Assembly: GCA_963661945.1 (NCBI GenBank)
Contig: CAVLDP010000022.1
Span: forward strand, 1-30,634
DNA: 30,634 nt
From: CAVLDP01 sp963661945
Lineage (GTDB): Bacteria > Bacillota > Clostridia > Lachnospirales > Lachnospiraceae
Direction of reading: 5' to 3'
Part shown: positions 8,178-17,205 of the stretch, piece by piece
Layout of the letters: every line of letters starts with the position of its first letter
Numbering within the stretch: position 1 is the first letter of the stretch
Program-made: the position numbers and the translations under genes
Notes under the pieces: generated by a model
What the model saw: only the letters and a program-made list of their open reading frames with translations
Told to the model about the DNA's origin: nothing
The model's database searches: none

Positions 8178-8190
8178 AGTTTCTCACTCT

Positions 8191-9276
8191 CTACCAGGAC
8201 TGTATTTGTGCCCGGATCTCACGAATAGCATCATCATATAAATCTTCGTAATAATCATGGGTCGACTCCCACTGGGCATCTTCTACTGGTTGCAAGCCAT
8301 ATTTCTCCGTTAGAATCTGTCCCATCAGGCTTGATATCTTCCTGGCACCAGGTACATTTGCATGCCATAAGATACAGTCTTCGTACCTCACATAGTCAAG
8401 TTCGCACAGAAAATTCGAGTCGAGCATATTAATATAGCCAAGATTATTCTCCTTGGCATAGTTAGACAACCATTCGATATCATCTCGCCTAGTAGTCGCC
8501 CCCGGATGCGATAAGAGAATAAGTGTCGTATCATGCTCTCTCGTAAGATTCACAATTGAATTCAGGTAAGAAGTATATTGTCTATCATAGCCTGGGTCTG
8601 TCACTTCGGAAATATCTATACTATAACATTCATCTAACTCATTACAGATTTCCCCCAACTCATAAGGCTCAGATGGTCTTGGAATTGCTGTATAGCCCTT
8701 CAACTCAGCCGTATTCAGATCATCCAGGTCAAAATCCACCTCCGTAAGCTCCTTCCACCTCTCATGAAACCTGACAATTGGAAATAAGAAGCTTACCATA
8801 TCAAAGTCATCTGTGCCATATTTACACGCTTCGCATATTAGATTCCACTTATTTAAAGACCATGGCATATTATCGATTACCAGTCTGGCTGCGGGCTCAG
8901 AAGTATTAATTCCACCATAATAATCATCCAGGTATACCGTATCTAATACCACAATCTTAGGCATCTGCGTCTTGTATGCTTCCTGAAGTAAATGATAGCT
9001 CAAACATAACCCCTGCTCTCCTGTAGCAAGATTATAAGTTCGAATCCCATATTCATCATACATAACTTGCGGAACAAACATCGTAACAGACGTCGATGGA
9101 CCAAGGAATAGTGCATCAACAGTATTCTCTTCCATCTGGTAGAACTGCCGAATGGTAGTTGTGGACGAGAACTCTGAATTCTTATATGTTTCCTTATAGA
9201 TAAAAATCTGCGTCACAAGGTGAAATGAGATGAGCAGGATCACGCTAAAGAGCCCTATTCTGTAAATCTTATGCAT
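8191..9276 (-). CDS. SGNH-like membrane-anchored protein with atypical catalytic block
   Basis: 361 residues with one N-terminal membrane segment (about 7-26) and an extracytoplasmic domain. Ser61 sits in LFLGPSTSVT, a block I GxS motif typical of DltD/AlgX-like SGNH proteins of surface-polymer acylation. The last block is unusual: His305 occurs in DCILWHANVPG, with Asp300 five residues away instead of the usual three. An in-frame TAG just before the ATG at 9276 fixes the start, with AGGAGG 13 nt upstream, inside the previous gene. Layout and Ser61 position match the neighbour at 9255-10619, so the two are probably ancient tandem duplicates. O-acyl transfer or esterase action on the glycan is inferred; it may be inactive. 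Confidence 0.65.
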   Translation of the reverse strand: MHKIYRIGLFSVILLISFHLVTQIFIYKETYKNSEFSSTTTIRQFYQMEENTVDALFLGPSTSVTMFVPQVMYDEYGIRTYNLATGEQGLCLSYHLLQEAYKTQMPKIVVLDTVYLDDYYGGINTSEPAARLVIDNMPWSLNKWNLICEACKYGTDDFDMVSFLFPIVRFHERWKELTEVDFDLDDLNTAELKGYTAIPRPSEPYELGEICNELDECYSIDISEVTDPGYDRQYTSYLNSIVNLTREHDTTLILLSHPGATTRRDDIEWLSNYAKENNLGYINMLDSNFLCELDYVRYEDCILWHANVPGARKISSLMGQILTEKYGLQPVEDAQWESTHDYYEDLYDDAIREIRAQIQSW

Positions 9277-10619
9277 CGTCTATCAATAACCTCCTTTGGT
9301 TTATCCGTCATACGTACCTGAACTGTAAATGTGCCACTCCTGCCAGCTGGTACCTGAAAATTAGTGTTCTCGCTCCAATCCATAAGGACCTCACTAGATC
9401 CATCCTCGTAAGTGGCTTCTACATAGTATTCCATACCCGAATCACGGCTTGCGCTAATATAATAATTGCGGATTCCCGATTGAATATAATCCATATCCCA
9501 ATAATAATAATAGATTCCATGAAGGATTGGTTCCATAGTTTCCTTGGTTTCTGACCATGTATCAAGAAACACGTCATCATAATCTAGTGTTTTCTCCAGC
9601 ACAGTCTCATAGAATAAATCTGTAAAGAGCTTTGCGCCCGTTGCATTTAGATGAATGCTATCCTTATAGCCCTCCATCTCATCCAGCGGCAGGTATTCAT
9701 GATTCACCAGGTTAAAATCATAAAATTCAATTCCATATTCCTCCGCGATTGTTTGAACCTGCTCATGATAATAATCATACCCCATAGCACCATCAATTAC
9801 CTCAGGAGCAATCGGGGAACAATATAATGTAATCTCAATATCATTATCCTTACAATAAGAAATACATTCTCTCAGATAAGATTCTGCGTTAGGTCCCATC
9901 GGGTTCTCGCCTAGAATAATATCTTCTACACAAACATTTCTATCTGCTGTCGTCCAAATATCCTCGGTATAATAGTAACCATAGTTTGATACATATCCAT
10001 CCCCTTCCTTCATCTCATAGTTAAGATACTCGGAAGACAACTTCTCTGAGATTGTACTGATAACCTTATCCGGGGTATAGATATCATCACGGATACGAAT
10101 CCCCGGAAAGAGAAGTTCTGGAAGTGAAATGTAATCAGACAGATATTTAATATAGGAAATACGGCTCTTCGACCATGGCATAAAATCCAGATTTCCAATA
10201 GAATAATTTCCATGTCCCATCTCAAAATCTAGTGGATCCTTTGATGCCCATAAAAGCTTCATACAAAAAAGCTCAAAACTAACATCTAAATACACATGAG
10301 ACAAATCATTATCTTCACTCGCCTGAAGCAGAGAATAATAATTATCATCAACCTTCAATAGATATGACGAGAGATCAAAATTGACCTCACCTGTAAGTTC
10401 ATTTAACTCATCTGCATTTACACCACAAAAGGTATGAGATGCCCCAAGAAATAGATTATCAATATTCTCATCCAGAGTCTTATAGCGCTGCCATACCTGC
10501 CGGGAAATAGGTGCCGTCACATAATAGGCTGTATTACATGCGGTGAATACCTGCCATGTAACAAACAGAAGTACTGAAAAAATACTAATTCGAATTGCAA
10601 TTTGTAGTCTAGAATGCAT
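9255..10619 (-). CDS. SGNH-like membrane-anchored protein with C-terminal beta-rich extension
   Basis: 454 residues: one membrane segment (about 8-28), then an extracytoplasmic SGNH-like domain. Ser61 is in LFLGASHTF, and Asp320/His323 in KDSIHLNATG give a complete serine and D-x-x-H set. Residues from about 350 to the end look like a beta-sandwich extension rich in Tyr and Asp, possibly a carbohydrate-contacting domain. It overlaps the upstream membrane-protein gene by 11 bp and the downstream gene by 22 bp, which suggests coupled translation. GAGG lies about 9 nt before the ATG. It resembles proteins that finish O-acylation outside the cell in partnership with a membrane acyltransferase. 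Substrate not predictable. Confidence 0.7.
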   Translation of the reverse strand: MHSRLQIAIRISIFSVLLFVTWQVFTACNTAYYVTAPISRQVWQRYKTLDENIDNLFLGASHTFCGVNADELNELTGEVNFDLSSYLLKVDDNYYSLLQASEDNDLSHVYLDVSFELFCMKLLWASKDPLDFEMGHGNYSIGNLDFMPWSKSRISYIKYLSDYISLPELLFPGIRIRDDIYTPDKVISTISEKLSSEYLNYEMKEGDGYVSNYGYYYTEDIWTTADRNVCVEDIILGENPMGPNAESYLRECISYCKDNDIEITLYCSPIAPEVIDGAMGYDYYHEQVQTIAEEYGIEFYDFNLVNHEYLPLDEMEGYKDSIHLNATGAKLFTDLFYETVLEKTLDYDDVFLDTWSETKETMEPILHGIYYYYWDMDYIQSGIRNYYISASRDSGMEYYVEATYEDGSSEVLMDWSENTNFQVPAGRSGTFTVQVRMTDKPKEVIDRRCIRFTE

Positions 10620-12180
10620 GCTTGGTCCTCGCTATATATTTATAGAAGAATTGTTCCTCTATATCATAAGTATAATAATTATAGAGTACATCCTGATAGA
10701 TACCCGAATAAACAGACAAGTCCAAATTTCGATTGGCATATGTCTCTAATGTGCCATAGGTCATTACTTCTCCCACCCTATCTTTATTCACCTCATCATT
10801 TTTTATTACATCACGCATATCTGACAGTGGATAAATAATTGCAACAAGAAGTAAAATCGTCATACAGACTGTTGCTGGCTTCTGCGTCATCGATGGACTA
10901 CACAGCATCTTTCCCTCTTGCTCCTCATTCAATCCCCACTGTTTCATTAGAAATTCAAGCATAAGCAACATATAGATAAAGAGGGCCGGTATGGACGTAC
11001 GCATACACCAGTCATTATATAATCCCATACGAACGAATGGAATTAACACTAGCAATACCGTAGCAGTCCAGAAGAGGTGATTCCTATGGTTCGACTTCAA
11101 CAGGCAAAGTCCATATAACCCAAATGTAAAAAGAATAAAAATCGGATACACCGCCTCGTATCCGGAATAATCCACTCTTGAAAAACCAATAAATTCTGGT
11201 TTGTCGCCTGTGACATTTCCAATGAAATAGCCTCCAAAAATCAGCAGATAACAGACCATTGTAAGAACATTCTCAATCGTGAAGATTCTCTTCAACCACT
11301 CCATAAAATTCCTACTATCATATAGAAGCACAAAAGCCTCTACTACCGCAAATGGTACAAGACCCAAGAAAGGTAATGTCGCAAAGAAAAGACCCGGAAG
11401 CAGAATCACACAGTAATCCTCTATCTGCTTACGGTGTTCTAGGAAGAGTAGCATGATAAGCCATGGTCCAATCGCCTGTGGATATACCCATTGAAGCAGA
11501 GAGAAATCGTTCGTATATTGAAGTTGAATCTGATATGACGAAACCATCCACTGACTATTTGGTGAAAAAACATTAGGGAAACCAGGATAGATAAGTAAAA
11601 TCAACTTTTGACCAATCCAAATAGGACCAGCATAGAAGATTAACATAAATATCGTAAGCAGTTGAGATTTCACCTTCCTGCAATGAAGAACTCGTAGCAA
11701 ATTAAGCGCCACAAGAAGCAGACCAAGGTAGGACCAAATACCATTCGCAAGTTGAGCCACAGCAAAGGAATGGCCGAAAACCTTGCCCAAAAGAGCGGGC
11801 ACCATATACATAGCCAGGTAATAAGTCAACATCGAATGTTCCCCGCTATTAGAATAGTAGACTGGCCATGAATAATTTATTAGGTCACTCAGGATCGTAT
11901 TATGCTTCTTCCAGTCGCCAGTCTGGATTACAAAATTTCCCCATCCAGCGAAATAAGCAACAACCAGAAGAAATATTAAGATAAAAATAAAAACAGCAGG
12001 ATGCAGTTCCAAAGCTTCGCCTTCTACAGATCTAGCAAGGAATCTAAGAAAAGCCCAGCCAAAAAATAGCGTTGCCGGCAGGGCAATATACCATTTCGTC
12101 CAGGTACAGACAAAAATCTCAATTGGTAGATACAGATAGCACATAGATGCTATCATCAGAAATCTCTTCGATATTCTCAT
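10609..12180 (-). CDS. GT-C-like polytopic membrane protein, paralogue A
   Basis: 523 residues with about a dozen hydrophobic segments. After the second or third helix comes an extracytoplasmic loop with TGDWKKHNTILSDL and WPVYYSNSGEH, in the place where GT-C glycosyltransferases keep catalytic acidic residues. Late in the protein is NDWCMRTSIPALF, shared with paralogue B. The start used here is the ATG at 12180 (MRISKRF), seven nt after GGGGAG; a GTG at 12201 is in frame but has no ribosome site. The resulting length equals that of paralogue B exactly. The first 114 coding bases are identical to those of paralogue B. I infer a lipid-linked sugar transferase or polymerase; no family name can be assigned with certainty. 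Confidence 0.72.
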   Translation of the reverse strand: MRISKRFLMIASMCYLYLPIEIFVCTWTKWYIALPATLFFGWAFLRFLARSVEGEALELHPAVFIFILIFLLVVAYFAGWGNFVIQTGDWKKHNTILSDLINYSWPVYYSNSGEHSMLTYYLAMYMVPALLGKVFGHSFAVAQLANGIWSYLGLLLVALNLLRVLHCRKVKSQLLTIFMLIFYAGPIWIGQKLILLIYPGFPNVFSPNSQWMVSSYQIQLQYTNDFSLLQWVYPQAIGPWLIMLLFLEHRKQIEDYCVILLPGLFFATLPFLGLVPFAVVEAFVLLYDSRNFMEWLKRIFTIENVLTMVCYLLIFGGYFIGNVTGDKPEFIGFSRVDYSGYEAVYPIFILFTFGLYGLCLLKSNHRNHLFWTATVLLVLIPFVRMGLYNDWCMRTSIPALFIYMLLMLEFLMKQWGLNEEQEGKMLCSPSMTQKPATVCMTILLLVAIIYPLSDMRDVIKNDEVNKDRVGEVMTYGTLETYANRNLDLSVYSGIYQDVLYNYYTYDIEEQFFYKYIARTKHAF

Positions 12181-12182
12181 AA
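12068..12182. repeat. Perfect 115-bp direct repeat, copy 1
   Basis: Identical base for base to 13660-13774 as far as I can compare by eye. It covers the first 38 codons of paralogue A plus two bases before the ATG. The ribosome sites just outside the repeat differ between copies, and similarity drops right after it. The two copies are 1592 bp apart, in the same orientation. Confidence 0.92.
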
Positions 12183-12200
12183 GAAAACTCCCCAAAATCA

Positions 12201-13772
12201 CTATTCAAACTCACGCTGCTCACTGGCAATATACTTATAGAAGAACTGGTCTTCGATATCATAAGTGTAATAGTTGTAGAGCAAGTCCACATTAATCATA
12301 GTATAGATATACAAATCCAGGTCACGATTCGCAAAAATCCCCATCGTGTAATAGGTATATTCCTCTCCCATCTCAAATAGTTCGTCGGTTTTTATCGCAG
12401 ATACAATATCATCTATCGGATAGATTGCACCAAAACAAAGCGTCTCCGCCAGGACAATTGCAGCCACCTTCTGATTCATAGGAATGGCTGCAGCTCCGCC
12501 CTCCTTACGATCGTCATTCAAGTCAAACTGTTCTACAAGGAATTGAATCACAAGCATCATATACACAAAAAGTGCAGGGATTGATGCCCTCATACATAAA
12601 TCATTGAAGAGCCCCATCTTAACCAGAGGCAGGAAGAGAAGCGTAATGGTTGCAGTGTAATAGAGCGTATTCTTCCGGTTTGATACAAACAGGCACATAG
12701 CATAAATCAAAACCATAAGGAAAATGAAAATAAAATATGTTGGCTCATATCCCGTATAGTCAACCCATGCAAAACCCACCTTACCCGGTTTATCACCTGT
12801 GACATTGCCCCAGAAATAGCTTCCAAAGATCAGGAGATAGAAGGCAAATGTAAGAATATTCTCTATCTTAAATATATTTCTGAACCAGCCCTTTAGACTT
12901 CGCATCTCTGCAAGAAGCACAATGGCCTCTACAAGAACAAATGGCATTAAACCGATAAAGGCCATCGTTGCAAAGAAAATTCCAGGAAGCAGGATAAAGC
13001 AATAATCCTCAATTTGCTTACGATGCTCCAGGAATATCAGAAGTATCAGCCATGTACCAATCGCCTGTGGATGAACCCACTGGAGGAGGTTAAAGTTACT
13101 TGTATACTGAAGTGCCACATCCTTAGACCAAGCAAACCACATAGTATTTCCCATGTAACACTTGGTAACTACGCCAGGATAGAGGAACATAAGTATATAC
13201 TGTCCTAAGACAAGCGGTCCAGCATAGAGAATAAGCATAAGTGTGGCCAGAATCTGCGACTTTGCCTTCCTGCAATGCAATACGCGAAGCAGGTTCAGAG
13301 CAATCAGAAGTAAGCCAAGATAAGCCCATACACCATTTACAAACTGTGCTACAGCAAAGGAATGTCCAAAAATCTTGCCAAAGAAAGCGGGCACCATATA
13401 CATAGCAAGGTAATAGGTCAGCATGGAATGATCGCCAGAATTGGAATAATAGACCGGCCAGGAGAAGTCGACCAGATCACTAAGAATCGTATTATGCTTG
13501 AACCAGTCTCCTGTCTGATTGACGAAATTGCCCCATCCTGCCAAATATCCGATATACAGCAGAAAAATCACTATGAAGGCAAAGACAGCCGGATGTAACT
13601 CAAGTGCCTCCCCATCTAAAGATCGAGTCAGGAACCTAAGAAAAGCATAGCCAAAGACCAGCGTTGCCGGCAGGGCAATATACCATTTCGTCCAGGTACA
13701 GACAAAAATCTCAATTGGTAGATACAGATAGCACATAGATGCTATCATCAGAAATCTCTTCGATATTCTCAT
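12201..13772 (-). CDS. GT-C-like polytopic membrane protein, paralogue B
   Basis: 523 residues, about a dozen membrane segments, tandem paralogue of the downstream gene. The N-terminal 38 residues are identical; the next 130 are very similar (TGDWFKHNTILSDL, WPVYYSNSGDH, MYMVPA); the middle and C-terminal parts diverge, though NDLCMRASIPALF is kept. GGAG lies 9 nt before the ATG, and the gene follows the EamA pair by 12 bp. A role as acceptor-specific transferase of a sugar from the polyprenyl-phosphate donor made by the nearby synthase fits the order synthase-flippase-transferase, as in Gtr and Arn systems, but the family assignment is structural inference only. Confidence 0.72.
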   Translation of the reverse strand: MRISKRFLMIASMCYLYLPIEIFVCTWTKWYIALPATLVFGYAFLRFLTRSLDGEALELHPAVFAFIVIFLLYIGYLAGWGNFVNQTGDWFKHNTILSDLVDFSWPVYYSNSGDHSMLTYYLAMYMVPAFFGKIFGHSFAVAQFVNGVWAYLGLLLIALNLLRVLHCRKAKSQILATLMLILYAGPLVLGQYILMFLYPGVVTKCYMGNTMWFAWSKDVALQYTSNFNLLQWVHPQAIGTWLILLIFLEHRKQIEDYCFILLPGIFFATMAFIGLMPFVLVEAIVLLAEMRSLKGWFRNIFKIENILTFAFYLLIFGSYFWGNVTGDKPGKVGFAWVDYTGYEPTYFIFIFLMVLIYAMCLFVSNRKNTLYYTATITLLFLPLVKMGLFNDLCMRASIPALFVYMMLVIQFLVEQFDLNDDRKEGGAAAIPMNQKVAAIVLAETLCFGAIYPIDDIVSAIKTDELFEMGEEYTYYTMGIFANRDLDLYIYTMINVDLLYNYYTYDIEDQFFYKYIASEQREFE

Positions 13773-13774
13773 AA
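13660..13774. repeat. Perfect 115-bp direct repeat, copy 2
   Basis: Partner of 12068-12182; it covers the start codon and first 38 codons of paralogue B. Synonymous positions are identical too, although the genes differ strongly farther in, which points to recent gene conversion or recombination. Confidence 0.92.
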
Positions 13775-13784
13775 CAATTCTCTC

Positions 13785-14132
13785 CTATCCTAGGGCGTAG
13801 ACAAAAATTCCAAGGATGATTAGCACTAAAGCAAGAACCTTCTTCTTATTCATCTTCTCATGGAAAATGGTCACGCCAAAAATGGTCACATAAATATAGC
13901 TGGTTGCCTCAAGAAGCGGTCCCATGGAAACCGGGACAACGCGATAGGCAAAAATCGACAAAAAAGTTGCCACAACAAAGATCGTATACGCAAGAATCAC
14001 AGACGGATTCAGGTATTCCTGTGCGATAGATTCATGGTCCTTCATGGCTTCCTTCTTCAGAATCACCTGCGACACGGCACTAATGAAGACGCCAAAAAGC
14101 ATCACGAGTGAGTATAGCAATAATTGACTCAT
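13785..14132 (-). CDS. EamA/SMR-like four-helix membrane protein (ArnF-like)
   Basis: 115 residues with four hydrophobic helices and a short YALG end, the size and pattern of one half of an ArnE/ArnF-type undecaprenyl-phosphate-aminoarabinose flippase. Conserved-looking features are SQVILKKEAM after helix 1 and VPVSMGPLLEATSYIYVTIFG in the third helix region. It overlaps the partner gene by 4 bp (ATGA), with AGGAGG seven nt upstream of its start, so the two are probably made in equal amounts and form a heterodimer. Inferred role: moving polyprenyl-phosphate-sugar made by the upstream synthase across the membrane. Confidence 0.82.
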   Translation of the reverse strand: MSQLLLYSLVMLFGVFISAVSQVILKKEAMKDHESIAQEYLNPSVILAYTIFVVATFLSIFAYRVVPVSMGPLLEATSYIYVTIFGVTIFHEKMNKKKVLALVLIILGIFVYALG

Positions 14133-14488
14133 TCTTCCACCTCCTCATCGGACAAGGCGTAAAGAACCACACCAAATAGAACAATTCCAGCCCCGAGTAT
14201 CTTTCTTAGGCTCACAGACTCTCCGAAGAAGAGTAGTCCCCAGATAATACCCCAGACAATTGTTACCGCCTTATTGGCAAATGCTGTCGTCAGATTCATT
14301 CGCTTAATAACCTGCTGCCATCCAAGAGCATAGATACCAAGGATGACAATCAAACCTCCGTAATAGAGGCAGAAGCGGAAGCTAAGAAATGGCTCTCCGG
14401 CTGCCAGCTTGCTGCAGATAGAACCCATAGAATATACCATGAGTAAGATGTGAAGGAGGAAGATTGTCTTTAACTTATCTCGATTCAT
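14129..14488 (-). CDS. EamA/SMR-like four-helix membrane protein (ArnE-like)
   Basis: 119 residues with four helices and an acidic C-terminal end (EEVEE). The third helix region carries NLTTAFANKAVTIVWG and the fourth ESVSLRKILGAGIVLFGV, both typical of EamA half-transporters. The ATG at 14488 has GAGG six nt upstream; a TTG one codon earlier is less likely. It overlaps the synthase gene by 14 bp. Together with the next gene it is the likely flippase pair for the lipid-linked sugar. Confidence 0.82.
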   Translation of the reverse strand: MNRDKLKTIFLLHILLMVYSMGSICSKLAAGEPFLSFRFCLYYGGLIVILGIYALGWQQVIKRMNLTTAFANKAVTIVWGIIWGLLFFGESVSLRKILGAGIVLFGVVLYALSDEEVEE

Positions 14489-15422
14489 CAAAGACCTCTT
14501 CCTTAATCACATATTGCGGCGCATTATTGATTGAAATATAAATTCGTCCAATATACTCTCCAATAATTCCAAGTAACAGCATAATAATTCCACCAACGAA
14601 TAGATTCACCGCCATGAGTGACGAATAGCCAAGCTGAATGGATGGATTTACCAGCTTTCGAATTACCGTGACAATGCCTGCCACAAAGCCAACCAGAGCA
14701 CAGAAAATACCCAGAAATGTGGCAATGCGAAGCGGCTTCTCGGAAAATGCAGTAAAGCCATTGATCCAAAGGCGAAGGAGCTTGCCTAAGCTATAGCCAG
14801 AAGTTCCTGCACTGCGTTCTCTGTGTTCAATCTCAACCTCTCCGATATTCTTCGTGGTACGGTAGACAAGCCCGCCAATATAGGGATAGCTGTTCTCGTA
14901 ACGAACCATTTCCTCTACAACAAAGCGACGAAGGGCGAAATAGGATGTCCCCTTCACATTCTTCGGCTTACCGATAAAGGTCTCCTGCATCCATTTGTCC
15001 ACTGCAGAACCGAAGCGGCGGAAGGCGGATTCCTTGTGCTCTGGATAGCGGGCATAAACTACGTCATAGCCCTCTCCCACCTTATCGATGAGTGGCCACA
15101 GACCTGCCGGGTCTGCCTGTCCATCATCATCCATGGAAATCACAATTTCGCCATGCGATGCCTTGTAGCCAGCCAAGAGCGCCGCATGTTGTCCGAAGTT
15201 CTTGGCAAATAATATGCCACGCACAATTCCTCTATGCTCACTTGAGAGTCTTCGAATCACCTCCCAGACGTTGTCCGGGCTGCCATCACAGACGCAGATA
15301 ATCTCGTAGCCATCTGCGATTTCCGGTCGAGACGGCTTCTGATTCAGTTCTGTTATTGCATCAAGTACCACCTGCTCCAAGGTATCCTCAGAGCGATAGC
15401 ATGGAATTACAATAGATATCAT
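14475..15422 (-). CDS. Polyprenyl-phosphate sugar synthase, GT2 (GtrB/ArnC-like)
   Basis: 315 residues with a cytosolic GT2 domain followed by two membrane helices (about 230-252 and 265-288), the GtrB/ArnC/DPM layout. Motifs: SIVIPCYRSEDTL (3-15), the DXD-like cluster MDDDGQADP (97-105), RERSAGTSGYSLGKLLRL before the helices, and the near-terminal YVIKE seen in this family. It would link a sugar from a nucleotide donor to undecaprenyl phosphate on the inner face. The start is set at 15422 (MISIVIPCYR) by TAGGAG seven nt upstream; an upstream in-frame extension to 15476 lies inside the previous gene and is unlikely. It sits directly before the two EamA genes. Which sugar it carries cannot be read. 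Confidence 0.9.
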   Translation of the reverse strand: MISIVIPCYRSEDTLEQVVLDAITELNQKPSRPEIADGYEIICVCDGSPDNVWEVIRRLSSEHRGIVRGILFAKNFGQHAALLAGYKASHGEIVISMDDDGQADPAGLWPLIDKVGEGYDVVYARYPEHKESAFRRFGSAVDKWMQETFIGKPKNVKGTSYFALRRFVVEEMVRYENSYPYIGGLVYRTTKNIGEVEIEHRERSAGTSGYSLGKLLRLWINGFTAFSEKPLRIATFLGIFCALVGFVAGIVTVIRKLVNPSIQLGYSSLMAVNLFVGGIIMLLLGIIGEYIGRIYISINNAPQYVIKEEVFDESR

Positions 15423-15432
15423 AGTTCTACTC

Positions 15433-15987
15433 CTATGGGTTAATAAAACGGTCATCAATACCGTAGAGATTGCCAATCAGCTGAAAGAGGCTAACCATAC
15501 GACTTCCGCCAGCTGTCAGATAATATCCACCCTCCACTTCGTCGAAGGCAATATTTCCAGAAACCGTCTGTTCCGTGAAGCGACGTTCCAGCATGCCATA
15601 CTCATCAACGAAGATGTCATTCATCACATGGTCAAGTTCCTCCTCCGTCGCCACTTCCTGGCCGTAATGATTATTCATATAGCAGAGAAGAAAGACCGAA
15701 TAGCTTCGATCCAGACTGGTAAGAACCAGTGAGAAGAATGTTAAGAGGAAGCAGAATGATATTAGAAATGAAATCATCACATCTCTCCACTCCATTCGAA
15801 TCTTCCGTCGAAGAAGGAAAGCTAGCAACTCTACCAAGCATACAGACAGCACCACACGAACCATTCCATCGTAGAAAGCCACTCCTGTAATATCAAGAAA
15901 TGACATGTGGCAGAGTATTAAATATGTAATATTTACAAGAACAAACAAGAGAATCTGCTTGCCCAAATAAGCTAATACTTTCTTCAT
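15433..15987 (-). CDS. Small membrane protein of unknown function
   Basis: 184 residues: three predicted helices (about 10-31, 40-60, 68-92) followed by a roughly 90-residue, probably extracytoplasmic domain. Just after the third helix is LDRSYSVFLL, then an acidic stretch and a GGYYLTAGG turn, ending in DDRFINP. I do not recognise a family. GGAGG lies a few nt before the ATG, and the gene starts 15 bp after the oxidoreductase stop and ends 10 bp before the polyprenyl-phosphate sugar synthase start. This position suggests an accessory subunit of lipid-linked sugar synthesis or transfer, but no catalytic motif is visible. Confidence 0.75.
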   Translation of the reverse strand: MKKVLAYLGKQILLFVLVNITYLILCHMSFLDITGVAFYDGMVRVVLSVCLVELLAFLLRRKIRMEWRDVMISFLISFCFLLTFFSLVLTSLDRSYSVFLLCYMNNHYGQEVATEEELDHVMNDIFVDEYGMLERRFTEQTVSGNIAFDEVEGGYYLTAGGSRMVSLFQLIGNLYGIDDRFINP

Positions 15988-16002
15988 AATCCTCCATCTC
16001 TC

Positions 16003-17184
16003 TTACGGCTCTACCGCCACGCCAAGCTCGGCAGACTTGTAGGCCGCATAGATAATCTTCGTCGTATCATAAGCCAGATCAAAGCCTGACTTTGGCTGCC
16101 TGTCATAATAGATTGACTCAATGAAATCACGCATCTCATCCGTATAACCACGGATAATCTCATCCTCCAGGAAGGGCTTATTCCAGCCTGTCTTCGCCGG
16201 AAGCATCTCTGACAAATAGACGTCATCCATACGGTCCTCATCCAGGAAATAGGTCTCCATCAAATCCGACATAGTCATCTTGCAGTTAATCGTAGCATCG
16301 TTGCAATAGAGCTCGATATAGTTCTTTGAACCACCAAGCAGAGTATCCGTAGCCATAATCACTGCTCTTGTCTCATCGGAAAAGGTAATGATCACCGTAG
16401 CACAATCCTCTACATCCTGAGGATGTGCTGCGATGTGCCTATGTTCATACTCGCTGAGATTTGGTGTAATCCGCCCCATGTCTGCAAAAACCGTCTTCAC
16501 AGAAACAGTTTCCCCATGAGCCTCCGCTTCCACCTTCTTCAGCCAGAGAATTGCAGAGAGAGGATGAGCACCTGTTCTGATAAATGTACCACCGCCAGTC
16601 TTAGACCATTCACCAGCCACCGGAGAAGAAGAACCCTTCAGGGATTCCTCTCCCTTGGCATAGAGAATGCGACTCTGCTTCTTGCGAAGAATCTCCGCCG
16701 CCTTCATCACTGCCGGTGCATAAACGAAGTTCTCAGCATACATAAACTTGCGATCTGTAGCGCGAACCACCTCTCTAAGATGGTCCAGAGACTTCAGAAG
16801 TTCCTCGTACATATAAGCCTTTGACACAGTATCTCCCACAGGCTCACAATCTCCCGGCTTTCCGAAATATCCACTCATCGGCTTCTCGCAGATGACATGC
16901 TTGCCCGCTTCAAGAGAGCGAATAATCATCTCCTCATGCGCATACGGAGGCGTACAAATATCGATGACATCAATCTCCGGATCATTTAATAAATCCTCAA
17001 AGTCAAGGCTTGCTTCAAGGAAGCCATACCTCTCCTTCATCAGATTGACCTGTTCAGTCCGCCTTGCAATAATTCGCTTATAGCAGACCGGAACCTCCGT
17101 ATATCTCTGCAAGGCATTCATGTGAAGCTCTGTTGCACGGCCAGCTCCTGCCATACCGATACAAATCTCACCTCTATCGTTCAT
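16003..17184 (-). CDS. Gfo/Idh/MocA family sugar oxidoreductase
   Basis: 393 residues. An N-terminal NAD(P)-binding Rossmann domain starts with IGMAGAGRATELH, and the family's catalytic-side EKP motif is at 100-102. The C-terminal alpha/beta domain has GGGTFIRTGAHPLSAILWL, with His207 as candidate active-site residue. Compared with typical members there is a short extra segment (about 103-125) straight after EKP. Such enzymes oxidise or reduce a ring carbon of NDP-sugars or free sugars. GGAGG lies 7 nt before the ATG. Its neighbours (aminotransferase, ATP-grasp ligase) make a sugar-nucleotide modification role likely; substrate and direction are unknown. Confidence 0.88.
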   Translation of the reverse strand: MNDRGEICIGMAGAGRATELHMNALQRYTEVPVCYKRIIARRTEQVNLMKERYGFLEASLDFEDLLNDPEIDVIDICTPPYAHEEMIIRSLEAGKHVICEKPMSGYFGKPGDCEPVGDTVSKAYMYEELLKSLDHLREVVRATDRKFMYAENFVYAPAVMKAAEILRKKQSRILYAKGEESLKGSSSPVAGEWSKTGGGTFIRTGAHPLSAILWLKKVEAEAHGETVSVKTVFADMGRITPNLSEYEHRHIAAHPQDVEDCATVIITFSDETRAVIMATDTLLGGSKNYIELYCNDATINCKMTMSDLMETYFLDEDRMDDVYLSEMLPAKTGWNKPFLEDEIIRGYTDEMRDFIESIYYDRQPKSGFDLAYDTTKIIYAAYKSAELGVAVEP

Positions 17185-17205
17185 GGATTATCCTCCAATT
17201 TGTAA

